Shown piece after piece: positions 46,474 to 54,615 of a stretch of 64,000 bases of DNA; position 1 is the stretch's first letter, and each line of letters opens with the position of its first letter. Both the position numbers and the translations under genes were made by a program. Origin of the DNA: Modicisalibacter luteus DSM 23508 (lineage in GTDB: Bacteria; Pseudomonadota; Gammaproteobacteria; Pseudomonadales; Halomonadaceae); assembly GCF_000378505.1 (NCBI RefSeq), contig NZ_KB899995.1:124001-188000 (forward strand). Direction: 5' to 3'. Under the pieces are notes generated by a model. That model searched no databases. It worked only from the letters and a program-made list of their open reading frames with translations, and had not been told where the DNA came from.

Positions 46474-49362
46474 ATGACGGTGAGTATCTACGAACCCGAT
46501 TTAGGCACCCCCGCCCCCGCGTGTGGCGGAGCGCCCGTAACGCTTGAAATCAATGGCATGCCGGTTACCGTACCGGAAGGTACCTCGGTGATGCGTGCCG
46601 CCGCCGAGGCGGGGCTTTCCATCCCCAAGCTTTGTGCTACCGATAGCCTCGACGCCTTCGGCTCCTGCCGCTTGTGCCTTGTCGAGATCGAGGGCCGTCG
46701 CGGCTATCCCGCGTCCTGTACTACCCCGGTCTCTGAGGGCATGGTCGTGCGTACGCAGACCGATGCCCTGGCCCGGCTGCGGCGCAACGTGATGGAGTTG
46801 TACATTTCCGATCATCCGTTGGATTGCCTGACCTGCTCGGCCAACGGCAACTGCGAATTGCAGGACATGGCCGGTGCAGTCGGCCTGCGTGAGGTGCGCT
46901 ATGCGCCGGGCGAGAACCATCTTGCGGCCGAGGTGGATACCTCCAATCCTTATTTCCAGTTCGACCCCTCGAAATGCATCGTCTGTAGTCGCTGCGTCCG
47001 CGCCTGTGACGAAGTGCAGGGGACCCTGGCACTGACCATTGATGGCCGAGGCTTTGCGTCCATGGTGTCGCCGAGCGCTCAGGACAGCTTTGCCGAGTCG
47101 GAGTGCGTGTCCTGTGGTGCCTGTGTGCAGGCCTGCCCGACAGCGACACTGATGGAAAAATCGATCGTCGACCGGGGCCAGCCCGAGCAGGCCGTTATCA
47201 CCACCTGTGCCTATTGTGGCGTGGGGTGCAGCTTCCGCGCCGAGGTAAAGGGCGAGGAGGTTGTGCGCATGGTGCCGCACAAGGACGGCAAGGCCAATCA
47301 TGGCCATTCCTGCGTCAAGGGGCGTTTCGCCTGGGGGTACGCCACCCATCCCGATCGCATCACCACGCCGATGATCCGCCGCTCTATCGATGAGCCTTGG
47401 CAGGAAGTGAGCTGGGAGGAGGCGATTCGCTACACGGCCGACGAGTTCCGGCGTATTCAGGCCGAGCGTGGCAGGGATTCGGTCGGGGCGCTGACCTCCT
47501 CGCGCTGCACCAATGAAGAGACCTACCTGGTCCAGAAACTGGTGCGCACTGCCTTCGGCAACAACAACGTCGATACCTGTGCGCGTGTCTGTCATTCGCC
47601 GACCGGCTACGGATTGAAAGCCACGCTGGGGGAATCGGCCGGTACGCAGGATTTCGACTCGGTGCATCAGGCCGACGTGATTTTCGTCATCGGCGCCAAC
47701 CCCACCGATGCTCACCCTGTGTTTGGCTCGGTGATGAAGCAGCGCTTGCGCGCCGGGGCCAAGTTGATCGTGGCCGACCCACGCACCATCGATCTGGTGC
47801 GTTCGCCGCATATCGAAGCGGCGCATCATCTCAAGCTCAAGCCCGGCACCAACGTGGCACTACTGAATGCCCTGGCGCATGTCATCGTCACCGAGGGCTT
47901 GGTCGACGAGGCATTCGTAGCCGCACGTTGTGAGCCGGATAGCTTCGCCCAGTGGCGCGAGTTCGTGTCGCGCCCCGATAATTCGCCTGAACGTCTGAGT
48001 GGCGAACTCGGCATTCCCGCAGGGGAGCTTCGCGCCGCGGCAAGGCTATATGCCACGGGTGGCAATGCCGCCATCTATTATGGCCTTGGGGTGACCGAGC
48101 ACAGCCAGGGGTCGACGACTGTCATGGCGATTGCCAACCTCGCCATGGCCACCGGCAACCTCGGTCGCCCCGGGGTGGGGGTCAATCCGCTACGCGGACA
48201 GAACAACGTGCAGGGCTCCTGTGACATGGGCTCCTTCCCGCATGAGTTGCCGGGGTATCGCCATGTCTCGGATACGGCCACTCGCCAGCTTTTCGAGCAG
48301 GAGTGGGGGGTAACCCTCGACCCGGAGCCGGGGCTGCGCGTTCCCAACATGCTGGATGCGGCATTGGCCGGCCAGTTCCATGGACTCTATCTGCAGGGCG
48401 AGGACCCGGTACAGTCCGACCCGAACACGCAGCATGTGCAGGCGGCGCTCAAGGCCATGCAATGCGTGGTGGTGCAGGATCTGTTCCTCAACGAGACGGC
48501 AAAGTACGCACACGTCTTCCTGCCGGGGGCGTCCTTCCTCGAGAAGGACGGGACATTCACCAATGCCGAGCGGCGAATCTCGCGCGTGCGTCGAGTCATG
48601 CGCCCGCGGGCGGGCAAGGCCGATTGGGAAGTGACAGTGGCGCTGGCCGAGGCACTGGGATACCCGATGCCTTATGCACATCCCTCCGACATCATGGACG
48701 AGATTGCGCGGCTGACGCCGACGTTTACCGGCGTAAGCTATGCCAGGATCGATGAGCTCGGCAGTATCCAGTGGCCCTGCAACGCTAGCGCCCCCGAAGG
48801 TACGCCGATCATGCATGGTGAGCAGTTCGTGCGTGGGCTGGGTCGGTTCATGCTGACCGCGTACGTACCCACGGAAGAACGCACCAGCCGCAAGCGGCCG
48901 CTTCTGCTCACCACGGGGCGTATCCTGTCGCAGTACAACGTCGGCGCGCAGACTCGGCGCACCGGCAACGTTCATTGGCATGCGGAGGACAGGCTCGAAA
49001 TCCATCCCAGCGATGCCGAAAACCGCGGCATTCACGATGACGACTGGGTCGCGATCACCAGTCGCAGCGGGGAAACGACACTGCGCGCGCTGGTCACGGA
49101 GCGGGTGCAGCCGGGCGTGGTCTACACCACGTTTCACCATCCCGAATCCGGGGCCAACGTCATCACCACGGATAATTCGGACTGGGCGACCAACTGTCCG
49201 GAGTACAAGGTCACCTCGGTCGAGGTGGTGAAGGTGATGCAGCCGTCGGACTGGCAGCGCGAGTACAGTGAGTTCACGGCACGACAACAGGCTTTCTTGC
49301 CTGGAGCGGCTAGTGCGGAGGCTATCGCCGAGGGTGGTGTCCGGGTACGGCTTCCTACCTGA
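46474..49362 (+). CDS. fdsA: NAD-dependent formate dehydrogenase alpha subunit (molybdenum/tungsten)
   Basis: A 962-aa FdsA. An N-terminal 2Fe-2S domain (CATDSLDAFGSCRLC...C), a His-type 4Fe-4S region (HPLDCLTCSANGNCELQ) and two ferredoxin-like clusters (CIVCSRCVRAC, CVSCGACVQACPT) are followed by the bis-MGD catalytic domain. The Mo-ligand is Cys373 in DTCARVCHSPTGYG, so this is a Cys rather than a selenocysteine enzyme. Formate is oxidised to CO2 with NAD as final acceptor through FdsB. It lies 11 bases after fdsB. Confidence 0.95.
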   Translation: MTVSIYEPDLGTPAPACGGAPVTLEINGMPVTVPEGTSVMRAAAEAGLSIPKLCATDSLDAFGSCRLCLVEIEGRRGYPASCTTPVSEGMVVRTQTDALARLRRNVMELYISDHPLDCLTCSANGNCELQDMAGAVGLREVRYAPGENHLAAEVDTSNPYFQFDPSKCIVCSRCVRACDEVQGTLALTIDGRGFASMVSPSAQDSFAESECVSCGACVQACPTATLMEKSIVDRGQPEQAVITTCAYCGVGCSFRAEVKGEEVVRMVPHKDGKANHGHSCVKGRFAWGYATHPDRITTPMIRRSIDEPWQEVSWEEAIRYTADEFRRIQAERGRDSVGALTSSRCTNEETYLVQKLVRTAFGNNNVDTCARVCHSPTGYGLKATLGESAGTQDFDSVHQADVIFVIGANPTDAHPVFGSVMKQRLRAGAKLIVADPRTIDLVRSPHIEAAHHLKLKPGTNVALLNALAHVIVTEGLVDEAFVAARCEPDSFAQWREFVSRPDNSPERLSGELGIPAGELRAAARLYATGGNAAIYYGLGVTEHSQGSTTVMAIANLAMATGNLGRPGVGVNPLRGQNNVQGSCDMGSFPHELPGYRHVSDTATRQLFEQEWGVTLDPEPGLRVPNMLDAALAGQFHGLYLQGEDPVQSDPNTQHVQAALKAMQCVVVQDLFLNETAKYAHVFLPGASFLEKDGTFTNAERRISRVRRVMRPRAGKADWEVTVALAEALGYPMPYAHPSDIMDEIARLTPTFTGVSYARIDELGSIQWPCNASAPEGTPIMHGEQFVRGLGRFMLTAYVPTEERTSRKRPLLLTTGRILSQYNVGAQTRRTGNVHWHAEDRLEIHPSDAENRGIHDDDWVAITSRSGETTLRALVTERVQPGVVYTTFHHPESGANVITTDNSDWATNCPEYKVTSVEVVKVMQPSDWQREYSEFTARQQAFLPGAASAEAIAEGGVRVRLPT

Positions 49363-49452
49363 TTCGGCAGTGGACGAGTACCGGCCAGGGACGGCTGAAG
49401 GATATCAACAACATGGTTCGCGCATTCTGTGTCGCGTGACAGGAGAACGGCT

Positions 49453-49710
49453 GTGACCCCAGAAAAACTTGTCCGTATGGCCAACCAGATTGGCGCCTAT
49501 TTCGAGGCTGACCCGCAGCCGGAGCATGCCCGCCAGCAGATCGCTGAGCATATCAAGAAATTCTGGGCTCCCACCATGCGGCGCACCCTGGTCGATTCCC
49601 TTGACCAGGGGGCTGCATCGGAGCCTCAGTTGAATGAGCTAGTCGCGCAGGCAGTCGTGGAGCATCGTGAGCTTCTGGTGGGCCGCAACCCTGAGCGGGT
49701 AAGTTCATAG
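49453..49710 (+). CDS. fdsD: NAD-dependent formate dehydrogenase delta subunit
   Basis: An 85-aa FdsD-like protein (KLVRMANQIGAYFEADPQPEHARQQIAEHIKKFWAPTMRRTLVDSL). GTG 49453 is chosen because AGGAGA lies eight bases upstream; the frame also opens at GTG 49429. FdsD is needed for assembly of the enzyme. The usual fdsC (FdhD homologue) that separates fdsA and fdsD elsewhere is absent. Confidence 0.88.
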   Translation: MTPEKLVRMANQIGAYFEADPQPEHARQQIAEHIKKFWAPTMRRTLVDSLDQGAASEPQLNELVAQAVVEHRELLVGRNPERVSS

Positions 49711-49726
49711 CCAGCTTTTAGCGTCG

Positions 49727-49762
49727 AATCAGCCCTCATGGCCATAGCCATGAGGGCTGATT
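49727..49762 (+). terminator. Strong stem-loop after fdsD
   Basis: A 16-bp perfect inverted repeat (arms 49727-49742 and 49747-49762) with a CATA loop, 17 bases past the fdsD stop. It lacks a T-tract, so it may stabilise the fds mRNA end as much as terminate it. Confidence 0.65.
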
Positions 49763-49775
49763 CCGGTATCGACCG

Positions 49776-49880
49776 GTATTGCGCTGCATCTTCCAGTGAA
49801 ATCACCTGAGCATTGACGATTTCGGCGATGTTGAGCCTGCCGCGCAGGATGGCCTGCATGAGCTGACGGTTGTACTGCAC
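49776..49880 (-). pseudogene. Remnant of glutathione-independent formaldehyde dehydrogenase (FdhA), C-terminal region
   Basis: On the minus strand, the frame reads VQYNRQLMQAILRGRLNIAE followed by IVNAQVISLEDAAQY. This matches the conserved C-terminal end of Pseudomonas-type formaldehyde dehydrogenase (YxRxLMQAI, SIAxxVNAxVISLDDA pattern, from memory). There is no catalytic zinc domain upstream and the sequence decays on both sides. It is a short relic, not a working gene. Confidence 0.6.
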
Positions 49881-50005
49881 CGCTGATGTCTGTTGGCAGC
49901 TATTGAGCCAGGTAGACGCCCGATCAACCGAGCCAGCGTGGTATGCAACACAGGGGCAACTTGGCGGGACTGCGCTGGTAGGCCGGATTACGCTTACTAT
50001 CGTTG

Positions 50006-50034
50006 ATCTCTTACATGGCCACATAACATAGGTT
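50006..50034 (+). promoter_or_regulatory. Promoter/activator site of the first CsrB-like RNA
   Basis: ATCTCTTACA (50006-50015) and ACATAGGTT (50026-50034), 10 bases apart. The same two boxes with the same 10-base spacing lie before the second RNA. GATCTCTTACA equals the right half of the UvrY/SirA inverted repeat known upstream of enterobacterial csrB. Confidence 0.6.
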
Positions 50035-50040
50035 GAATAA

Positions 50041-50294
50041 TAAGCCAGCCATGTCTGCCAGACTGCTTTTCGTCGAGCAAAGGAAGGCTCAGCAAGGAAG
50101 ATTGAGCCAGGAAGGCTCTGCAGCACCCCAAGGATGCATGGACAGGATGTCTGTGTTGGGACTCAAGGAAGATGGGCCAGGATGGCTCTGGTGTCACCCA
50201 AGGAAGCGCGGGCAAGAAGCCGGCGATGGTTTGATTCAAGGAAGACGGCGCTAGAAGCGCAAACCCGGTCATCATTGGCCGGGTTTATTTATTT
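50041..50294 (+). ncRNA. CsrB/RsmZ-type CsrA-sequestering small RNA, copy 1
   Basis: A non-coding transcript of about 250 nt. The start is estimated from the promoter boxes. There are eleven GGA motifs between 50082 and 50242 (50082, 50096, 50110, 50132, 50140, 50145, 50159, 50167, 50180, 50202, 50240), many in AAGGAAG or CAGGATG form and flanked by short complementary bases, so they sit in hairpin loops or linkers. A strong terminator ends it. Such RNAs bind several CsrA/RsmA dimers and relieve translational repression. No conserved ORF overlaps it. Confidence 0.85.
50261..50294 (+). terminator. Intrinsic terminator of CsrB-like RNA 1
   Basis: A 10-bp stem with one G-U pair (AAACCCGGTC at 50261-50270, GGCCGGGTTT at 50277-50286), followed by TTTATTTATTT. 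Confidence 0.88.
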
Positions 50295-50405
50295 CCGGTC
50301 GAGATAGCCTGATTCCTGGGTTATCACAGAATTACCGATGCCCTTCATTCTGCCTCCCGCATCAGTGCGAGTAAGGCGCGTTATCGCGCATAAAGCGGAG
50401 GATTG

Positions 50406-50765
50406 TTATCTCTCTTCCTCGTCAATCGGGTTATTGATGCGTTCGACGGTGACCCGGTGGTGGCTCATGTGGGCCATGGCCGTTGCTCCGCTTTTCGCTT
50501 CCGCTTCGGCGTCTTCCAGCGTGCGTGCTTTCAATTCGTATTCGAGGGTTTCGCCGTCCACGTTGAAGGTCGCTGAGTAGCCACCCGCTTTTCGGCACGC
50601 CACGGCAGCACGGCGGCTAAGCTCGCGGTCAGCCTGTGCCCACTGGTTGATTAGCTCAGCCGGTGCGCCGTCGCCATCGTTATCCAGCATGTCGATGCGG
50701 TCGCTCAGGTCATCTGCCAGGGCGCGCAGTTCGTCATCACTCAAGCTTTCAGGGCATTTAGTCAT
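50406..50765 (-). CDS. 119-aa acidic protein, paralogue of the protein at 51719
   Basis: Function unknown. The N-terminus (LSDDELRALADDLSDRIDMLD) is an acidic helical stretch. The second half (GGYSATFNVDGETLEYELKARTLEDAEAEAKSGATAMAHM) looks like a small alpha/beta domain. ATG 50765 has GGAGG upstream. It converges with CsrB-like RNA 1. The paralogue is the same length and shares the DELR-L-D-L, R-LSRR, GGY-A and LEDAEAEA-SGA pattern. Confidence 0.75.
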   Translation of the reverse strand: MTKCPESLSDDELRALADDLSDRIDMLDNDGDGAPAELINQWAQADRELSRRAAVACRKAGGYSATFNVDGETLEYELKARTLEDAEAEAKSGATAMAHMSHHRVTVERINNPIDEEER

Positions 50766-51010
50766 TGATGGGCCTCCAGGCGTGTAAGTTTCAAGCCTAT
50801 GCCATAACGGTAGGCATGATGCGTTCGTCGCGGTAGGCGGACAGGCGGTAGGATAGGTGTGCATGTCGGCATCGCCTCACAGGGGAGGCTTGTGAGCACG
50901 GTCTCGGGACGCCTCCAGCACTTTGGTGCCTGCCTAACCTTTCCAGTCCAGCATCGAGCAATGTAAACCGCTTATCAGGCGTACTAGCTAAACGATAAAC
51001 AGGAGATGTT

Positions 51011-51550
51011 ATGTCAAGGTTATGTGGGGCTGCGCGCTCGGTGCTAATCCTTGTCGACTTTCAGGAAGGCCTGTTGCCTGTCATTCAGGATGGCGAAGCT
51101 GTTGTCGAGCGCGCGGTGCTGCTCGCGAAAGCGGGAAAAGAATTGGGAGTCCCTATCCTGGGAACCGAGCAGAATCCTGAAGGCCTCGGAGCTAACCATC
51201 CTCAGATTCGTCAGCTAAGCGACCAAACCTTCGCTAAGACGTATTTCGATGCCTGCAGCCAGCCCGGCTTTTTATCCTACCTCGAGCCTCACCGAGATGA
51301 ACTGATTATTGCTGGCTGCGAAGCTCATGTTTGTGTGCTGCAGACCACCCTTAGTCTGATCGAACACGGCTACCGCGTCAGGCTGGTGGCAGATGCCATT
51401 GGCTCACGGCGTTCATCGGATAGGGAGGTGGCGATAGCTAGAGCCGGCGCTGCCGGTGCAACAGTGGTGACAAGCGAAATGGTGATTTTCGAATGGATGC
51501 GTCATAGCGGTCATCCATCGTTTCGGTCAGTGCTGGCGTTGGTGAAGTAG
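51011..51550 (+). CDS. Isochorismatase-family cysteine hydrolase
   Basis: A 179-aa hydrolase with the catalytic triad Asp16 (LILVDFQEGLL), Lys76 (TFAKTYFDA) and Cys108 (AGCEAHVCVLQT). It is closest in style to the YcaC/hydrolase group rather than true isochorismatase. Its place between the two paralogous 119-aa proteins and the two sRNAs may be incidental. The RBS AGGAG is clear. The substrate is unknown. Confidence 0.85.
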   Translation: MSRLCGAARSVLILVDFQEGLLPVIQDGEAVVERAVLLAKAGKELGVPILGTEQNPEGLGANHPQIRQLSDQTFAKTYFDACSQPGFLSYLEPHRDELIIAGCEAHVCVLQTTLSLIEHGYRVRLVADAIGSRRSSDREVAIARAGAAGATVVTSEMVIFEWMRHSGHPSFRSVLALVK

Positions 51551-51718
51551 GGCGACCAGTGCCCCTCCTGCCCAGCAGCTTCCTGGTGCAGTCGGTATGC
51601 CGGCATCAAGGCTAAACTGAAAAGTGGATGCAAGCCATGATGGTTAAGCGTGAGTGACCCTGGGGGACGTTGTGCTGCCCTTGCAAAGGTCGCAAAGATA
51701 CTTTCTGAGGTTCCAGCC

Positions 51719-52078
51719 ATGAGCAACCGCTACGAAGACCTGTCTCTCGACGAGCTGCGCGTCTTGCATGACGAACTGGGTGATGAAATAGACCTGTTCG
51801 GTACCGAATCCGCATCCGATGATCTGCTGGAAAAGGAACATCAGGTGGGCCGAGAGATCTCCCGCCGTGAAGCTGACGAGGTTCGACGGGTCGGAGGGTA
51901 TGCAGCAGAGCTGGTCGTTGTGGAAGATGGCCAGGCGGTAGATCGATTCGAGTACGCACTGAAGGCAGAGAACCAGGAAGACGCCGAGGCGGAAGCCCGG
52001 TCAGGGGCTGGATCGATGGCATCGATAACCGGCCACGACGTGCGTGTGGAGGCTATCAAGGGGCCGCTGGTGGACTGA
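51719..52078 (+). CDS. 119-aa acidic protein, paralogue of the protein at 50406
   Basis: Function unknown. It reads MSNRYEDLSLDELRVLHDELGDE, then REISRREADEVRRVGGYAAELVVVED, then NQEDAEAEARSGAGSMASI. Length and layout match the minus-strand paralogue. ATG 51719 has TGAGG upstream. It lies about 85 bases before the estimated start of CsrB-like RNA 2, on the same strand. Confidence 0.75.
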   Translation: MSNRYEDLSLDELRVLHDELGDEIDLFGTESASDDLLEKEHQVGREISRREADEVRRVGGYAAELVVVEDGQAVDRFEYALKAENQEDAEAEARSGAGSMASITGHDVRVEAIKGPLVD

Positions 52079-52128
52079 TGGGCTGGCTCGACTGAACATT
52101 CGTCTTAATCGTATGCGTCGTGGCGGCA

Positions 52129-52157
52129 ATCTCTTACACGTTTGAGGCACATAGGTT
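52129..52157 (+). promoter_or_regulatory. Promoter/activator site of the second CsrB-like RNA
   Basis: ATCTCTTACA (52129-52138) and ACATAGGTT (52149-52157), 10 bases apart, identical in sequence and spacing to the boxes upstream of RNA 1. The bases between and around them differ, so this looks like selection rather than a recent copy. Confidence 0.6.
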
Positions 52158-52163
52158 AGTACG

Positions 52164-52335
52164 AGGGTCACAATACCTGCGTATCATGAGACCTGTAGAG
52201 CAAGGATGCTCAAGCAAGGAAGACCGAGTACATGGATGACTCAAGGCACCAAGGATGCACGGGCAGGAAGCCTGTGGTGGTAGCAAGGAGTGCAGTGCAA
52301 GATAGCCCGGCCCGAGTGGCCGGGCTTTTCTTTTT
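52164..52335 (+). ncRNA. CsrB/RsmZ-type CsrA-sequestering small RNA, copy 2
   Basis: A non-coding transcript of about 170 nt. Six GGA motifs (52204, 52218, 52234, 52253, 52266, 52287) occur mainly as CAAGGATG, CAAGGAAG and CAGGAAG, flanked by short complements such as GCA/TGC and GGC/GCC. An intrinsic terminator ends it. It is shorter, with fewer sites, than RNA 1, like RsmY/RsmX versus CsrB. Confidence 0.82.
52304..52335 (+). terminator. Intrinsic terminator of CsrB-like RNA 2
   Basis: A 9-bp GC-rich stem (AGCCCGGCC at 52304-52312, GGCCGGGCT at 52318-52326) followed by TTTCTTTTT. Confidence 0.9.
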
Positions 52336-52455
52336 GCACAGCACCCGCTTCCGGTTCACTTCGCTCTATGCTTTGCACGAGTCGGTGAGCGTCAACTTGG
52401 GCTGGCCCTCGTTCCTCCTCGAGGCCAGTAGCTTCACCTCCCGATCAGGTAAGAC

Positions 52456-53199
52456 TCATGCTGCATCGCCCCCTTCCAGATGAAGGTAGAGAGGGTCGAA
52501 CTCGCCCGCTACCGTCAACTTCTCCCAATCAGGGATGGTCACCTGGGTTCTCTTGGTCTGGATCAGCCCATCGGCACGAAGCGCCTGTAGCACTCGGTTC
52601 ACATGGACAGAGCTGGTACCAATCACGTCTGCCAGTTCAGCCTGGGTAATTGGCAAATCGAAGAAGCCGTCCTCAACAAGCCCTACTGCCTCTAGGCGCA
52701 TCAGGAACTCGCAGAGAAGATGGGCCATCCGGGTGTAGGCCTCGCGCCGCCCGATATTGAGCAGCCACTCACGGAAGATCGAGGCGTCTACCAGCGTCTC
52801 GCGCCAGAAGGCAGCGGTAAGGCGAGGATAGTGTTCACACACGCGGCGCAAATCCTCATGCTGGATGAACCCGACCGTGCAGGGGCTGATCGAGGCAATG
52901 CTGTTGTCCATGACCTTTAGGTGCAGGCTTTGCAGGTCCGGGATGTCTCCGGGGACATGCAGGGCCATGATCTGGCGCTTGCCCTCGGAAGTCAGCTTGT
53001 AGACACAGGTGAAACCCTCGAGGACCAGGCAGCACTGGGACGGGCGGTCGCCGATACGCACGATGTCCTGATCATCCTTGAGGCTTATGACCTGTATTGG
53101 CAAGTCCCGGAGCGCCTGCTTCTCCTCGTCGGAGAGAGTGAAGATGCTTTCCAGCTTGCGAATCATCAGAATGTTGGGGAAGTGGGGGTCTGCGGTCAT
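52456..53199 (-). CDS. Crp/Fnr-family transcriptional regulator
   Basis: A 247-aa regulator. A cyclic-nucleotide-type sensor domain (about 30-130, VRIGDRPSQCCLVLEGFTCVYKLTSEGKRQIMALHVPGDIPDLQSLH) is followed by a Crp HTH (DLPITQAELADVIGTSSVHVNRVLQALRADGLIQ). There is no Fnr-type N-terminal Cys cluster, so this is not an oxygen-sensing FNR. It is divergent from the zinc-peptidase-like gene, with about 230 bp between. Targets are not visible. Confidence 0.88.
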   Translation of the reverse strand: MTADPHFPNILMIRKLESIFTLSDEEKQALRDLPIQVISLKDDQDIVRIGDRPSQCCLVLEGFTCVYKLTSEGKRQIMALHVPGDIPDLQSLHLKVMDNSIASISPCTVGFIQHEDLRRVCEHYPRLTAAFWRETLVDASIFREWLLNIGRREAYTRMAHLLCEFLMRLEAVGLVEDGFFDLPITQAELADVIGTSSVHVNRVLQALRADGLIQTKRTQVTIPDWEKLTVAGEFDPLYLHLEGGDAA

Positions 53200-53426
53200 G
53201 CTTGCGCTCCGTGCCTGAGGCAGGAATGAAGCCCGTGGCCACAGTGTCCCTGCTCATCTGGTTGAACACCATTTTCGAGTTGCAGACGCTAATTATGATG
53301 CACAGCCGGATGTGCTTTCCATGCGTCTCATACGCAATAGATGAGGATTTGGCGCTCGCTTTAAAGGGCAGGGCTTCTATTCTTAAGACATGTCGTCCTT
53401 TGCGGCCCTTCTCACGGAAACCTGTT

Positions 53427-54392
53427 ATGCGCGTTTTTTCCAATCCCGTCGGTTCCGGCTCACTCTGGTTCGACAACCTCGCTACCGCAGATGGCACTCC
53501 CGTCGCTTACGACCCGCAGGCGCGGGCTTTCCTGCCCATGCCGCCCTTCTGCGCCAATCGTGACGTGATCAGTTGTAACTGGATCGCTCCCGAGCATGGC
53601 GCATTCTGCCGGTCCTGCGCCATGACGGCGCTGGCTCCAGATCCCTCTATTCCCAATGCTATCCCTAATTGGGCGCAGACCGAGGCCGCCAAGCGCTGGG
53701 CACTCGATAATCTGGGACGTTGGAGCTGGTTCCGGCCGGAGGATCCGGGCGCTCCCCCCGTGTTCCATATGCTTGCCGAGGGGCCAACCCCGGTGCCCAT
53801 GGGGCATGTCGAGGGGGTGGTGACTATCAGCGTGGCCGAGGCGGATCCTGTCCTGAGAACTATCCGTCGCCAGGCGCTTGAGGAGCCCTACCGAACCATG
53901 ATTGGCCATATGCGTCATGAAATAGCGCATATGATCTGGTGGCGGCTCAGCTTGCGTGCTGATTTCCTCGATGCCTTCCGTGCCATGTTCGGAGACGAGC
54001 GGGCGGATTACCCAGCCGCACTCCAGCAGCATTATAACGACGGCCCACCTCCCGACTGGAAGCAACGTTTTCTGACTACGTACGCCTCCGCGCATCCACA
54101 CGAAGACTGGGCCGAGACGACAGCGCACCTGCTGCACCTGACCGATATCGCTGATAGCTTCGTTGCGGCGGGCCTGTCCTCGCCCCAGTTACCGAGCCCG
54201 AACTGGGATCCCTACTCGGAGCCGGATGCCGAGCGCCTGATCTATGTTGCTGCTTCACTGTCTGTCGGCGTCAATCATGTCAATCGCTCGATGGGGCTCT
54301 CGGACCTGTATCCCTTCGTGTTGTCAGACATCTCGCGACGTAAGCTTGCCTTTGTCCATGACTGGCTGCGCCGGGGGGCCCAGGGACGTTGA
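53427..54392 (+). CDS. Putative zinc-binding metallopeptidase
   Basis: A 321-aa protein with an N-terminal zinc ribbon (C42, C50, C61, C64 in FCANRDVISCNWIAPEHGAFCRSC) and a metallopeptidase motif HEIAH (164-168), followed by HPHEDWAETTAHLLHL. This matches a family of bacterial putative zinc peptidases. ATG 53427 starts the zinc-ribbon domain directly; the longer open frame is poorly structured. The substrate is unknown. Confidence 0.82.
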   Translation: MRVFSNPVGSGSLWFDNLATADGTPVAYDPQARAFLPMPPFCANRDVISCNWIAPEHGAFCRSCAMTALAPDPSIPNAIPNWAQTEAAKRWALDNLGRWSWFRPEDPGAPPVFHMLAEGPTPVPMGHVEGVVTISVAEADPVLRTIRRQALEEPYRTMIGHMRHEIAHMIWWRLSLRADFLDAFRAMFGDERADYPAALQQHYNDGPPPDWKQRFLTTYASAHPHEDWAETTAHLLHLTDIADSFVAAGLSSPQLPSPNWDPYSEPDAERLIYVAASLSVGVNHVNRSMGLSDLYPFVLSDISRRKLAFVHDWLRRGAQGR

Positions 54393-54586
54393 TAAGGCTG
54401 TAGCTGGCCTTGGCCGAATGATGCGTAGTGCGATAGATATGAATCCAGTAGCAAGCATGAGCGTTATCCTTGTATAAGCGCTCGTAGAGCCCTGACAGGC
54501 GCTTTATTGGCAGTCTCGACCCCCTGATCGCATCTCGCCATAAAATCCGTCATAACGCCTCGGTGAGCTTTCTTCGGTATGTCTGC

Positions 54587-54615
54587 TTGACTGCTTTAAT
54601 TCGGTGTGGCATGAT
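54587..54615 (+). promoter_or_regulatory. Candidate promoter of the cold-shock gene
   Basis: TTGACT (54587-54592), a 17-bp spacer and CATGAT (54610-54615). It would give a leader of about 135 nt before the csp ATG at 54757, as is usual for cold-shock mRNAs. The rest of the 54393-54756 gap has only a weak stem-loop near 54475-54503 that may end the upstream gene. Confidence 0.45.

Noticed and set aside
46501-47829. 442-codon open frame on the strand opposite fdsA
   Set aside because: It mirrors the codon pattern of fdsA, whose motifs are unmistakable; no domain or RBS of its own.
48190-49287. 365-codon open frame opposite the end of fdsA
   Set aside because: Shadow of a GC-rich gene; His/Arg-rich composition without a recognisable fold.
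49626-50126. 166-codon minus-strand frame as an intact gene
   Set aside because: Only the FdhA-like C-terminal segment (49776-49880) is meaningful; the remainder overlaps fdsD, a hairpin and the start of the sRNA.
50080-50245. Repeated AAGGAAG-type words as a possible CRISPR or tandem repeat
   Set aside because: Repeat units are too short and spacing irregular; terminator and promoter fit a CsrB-type RNA instead.
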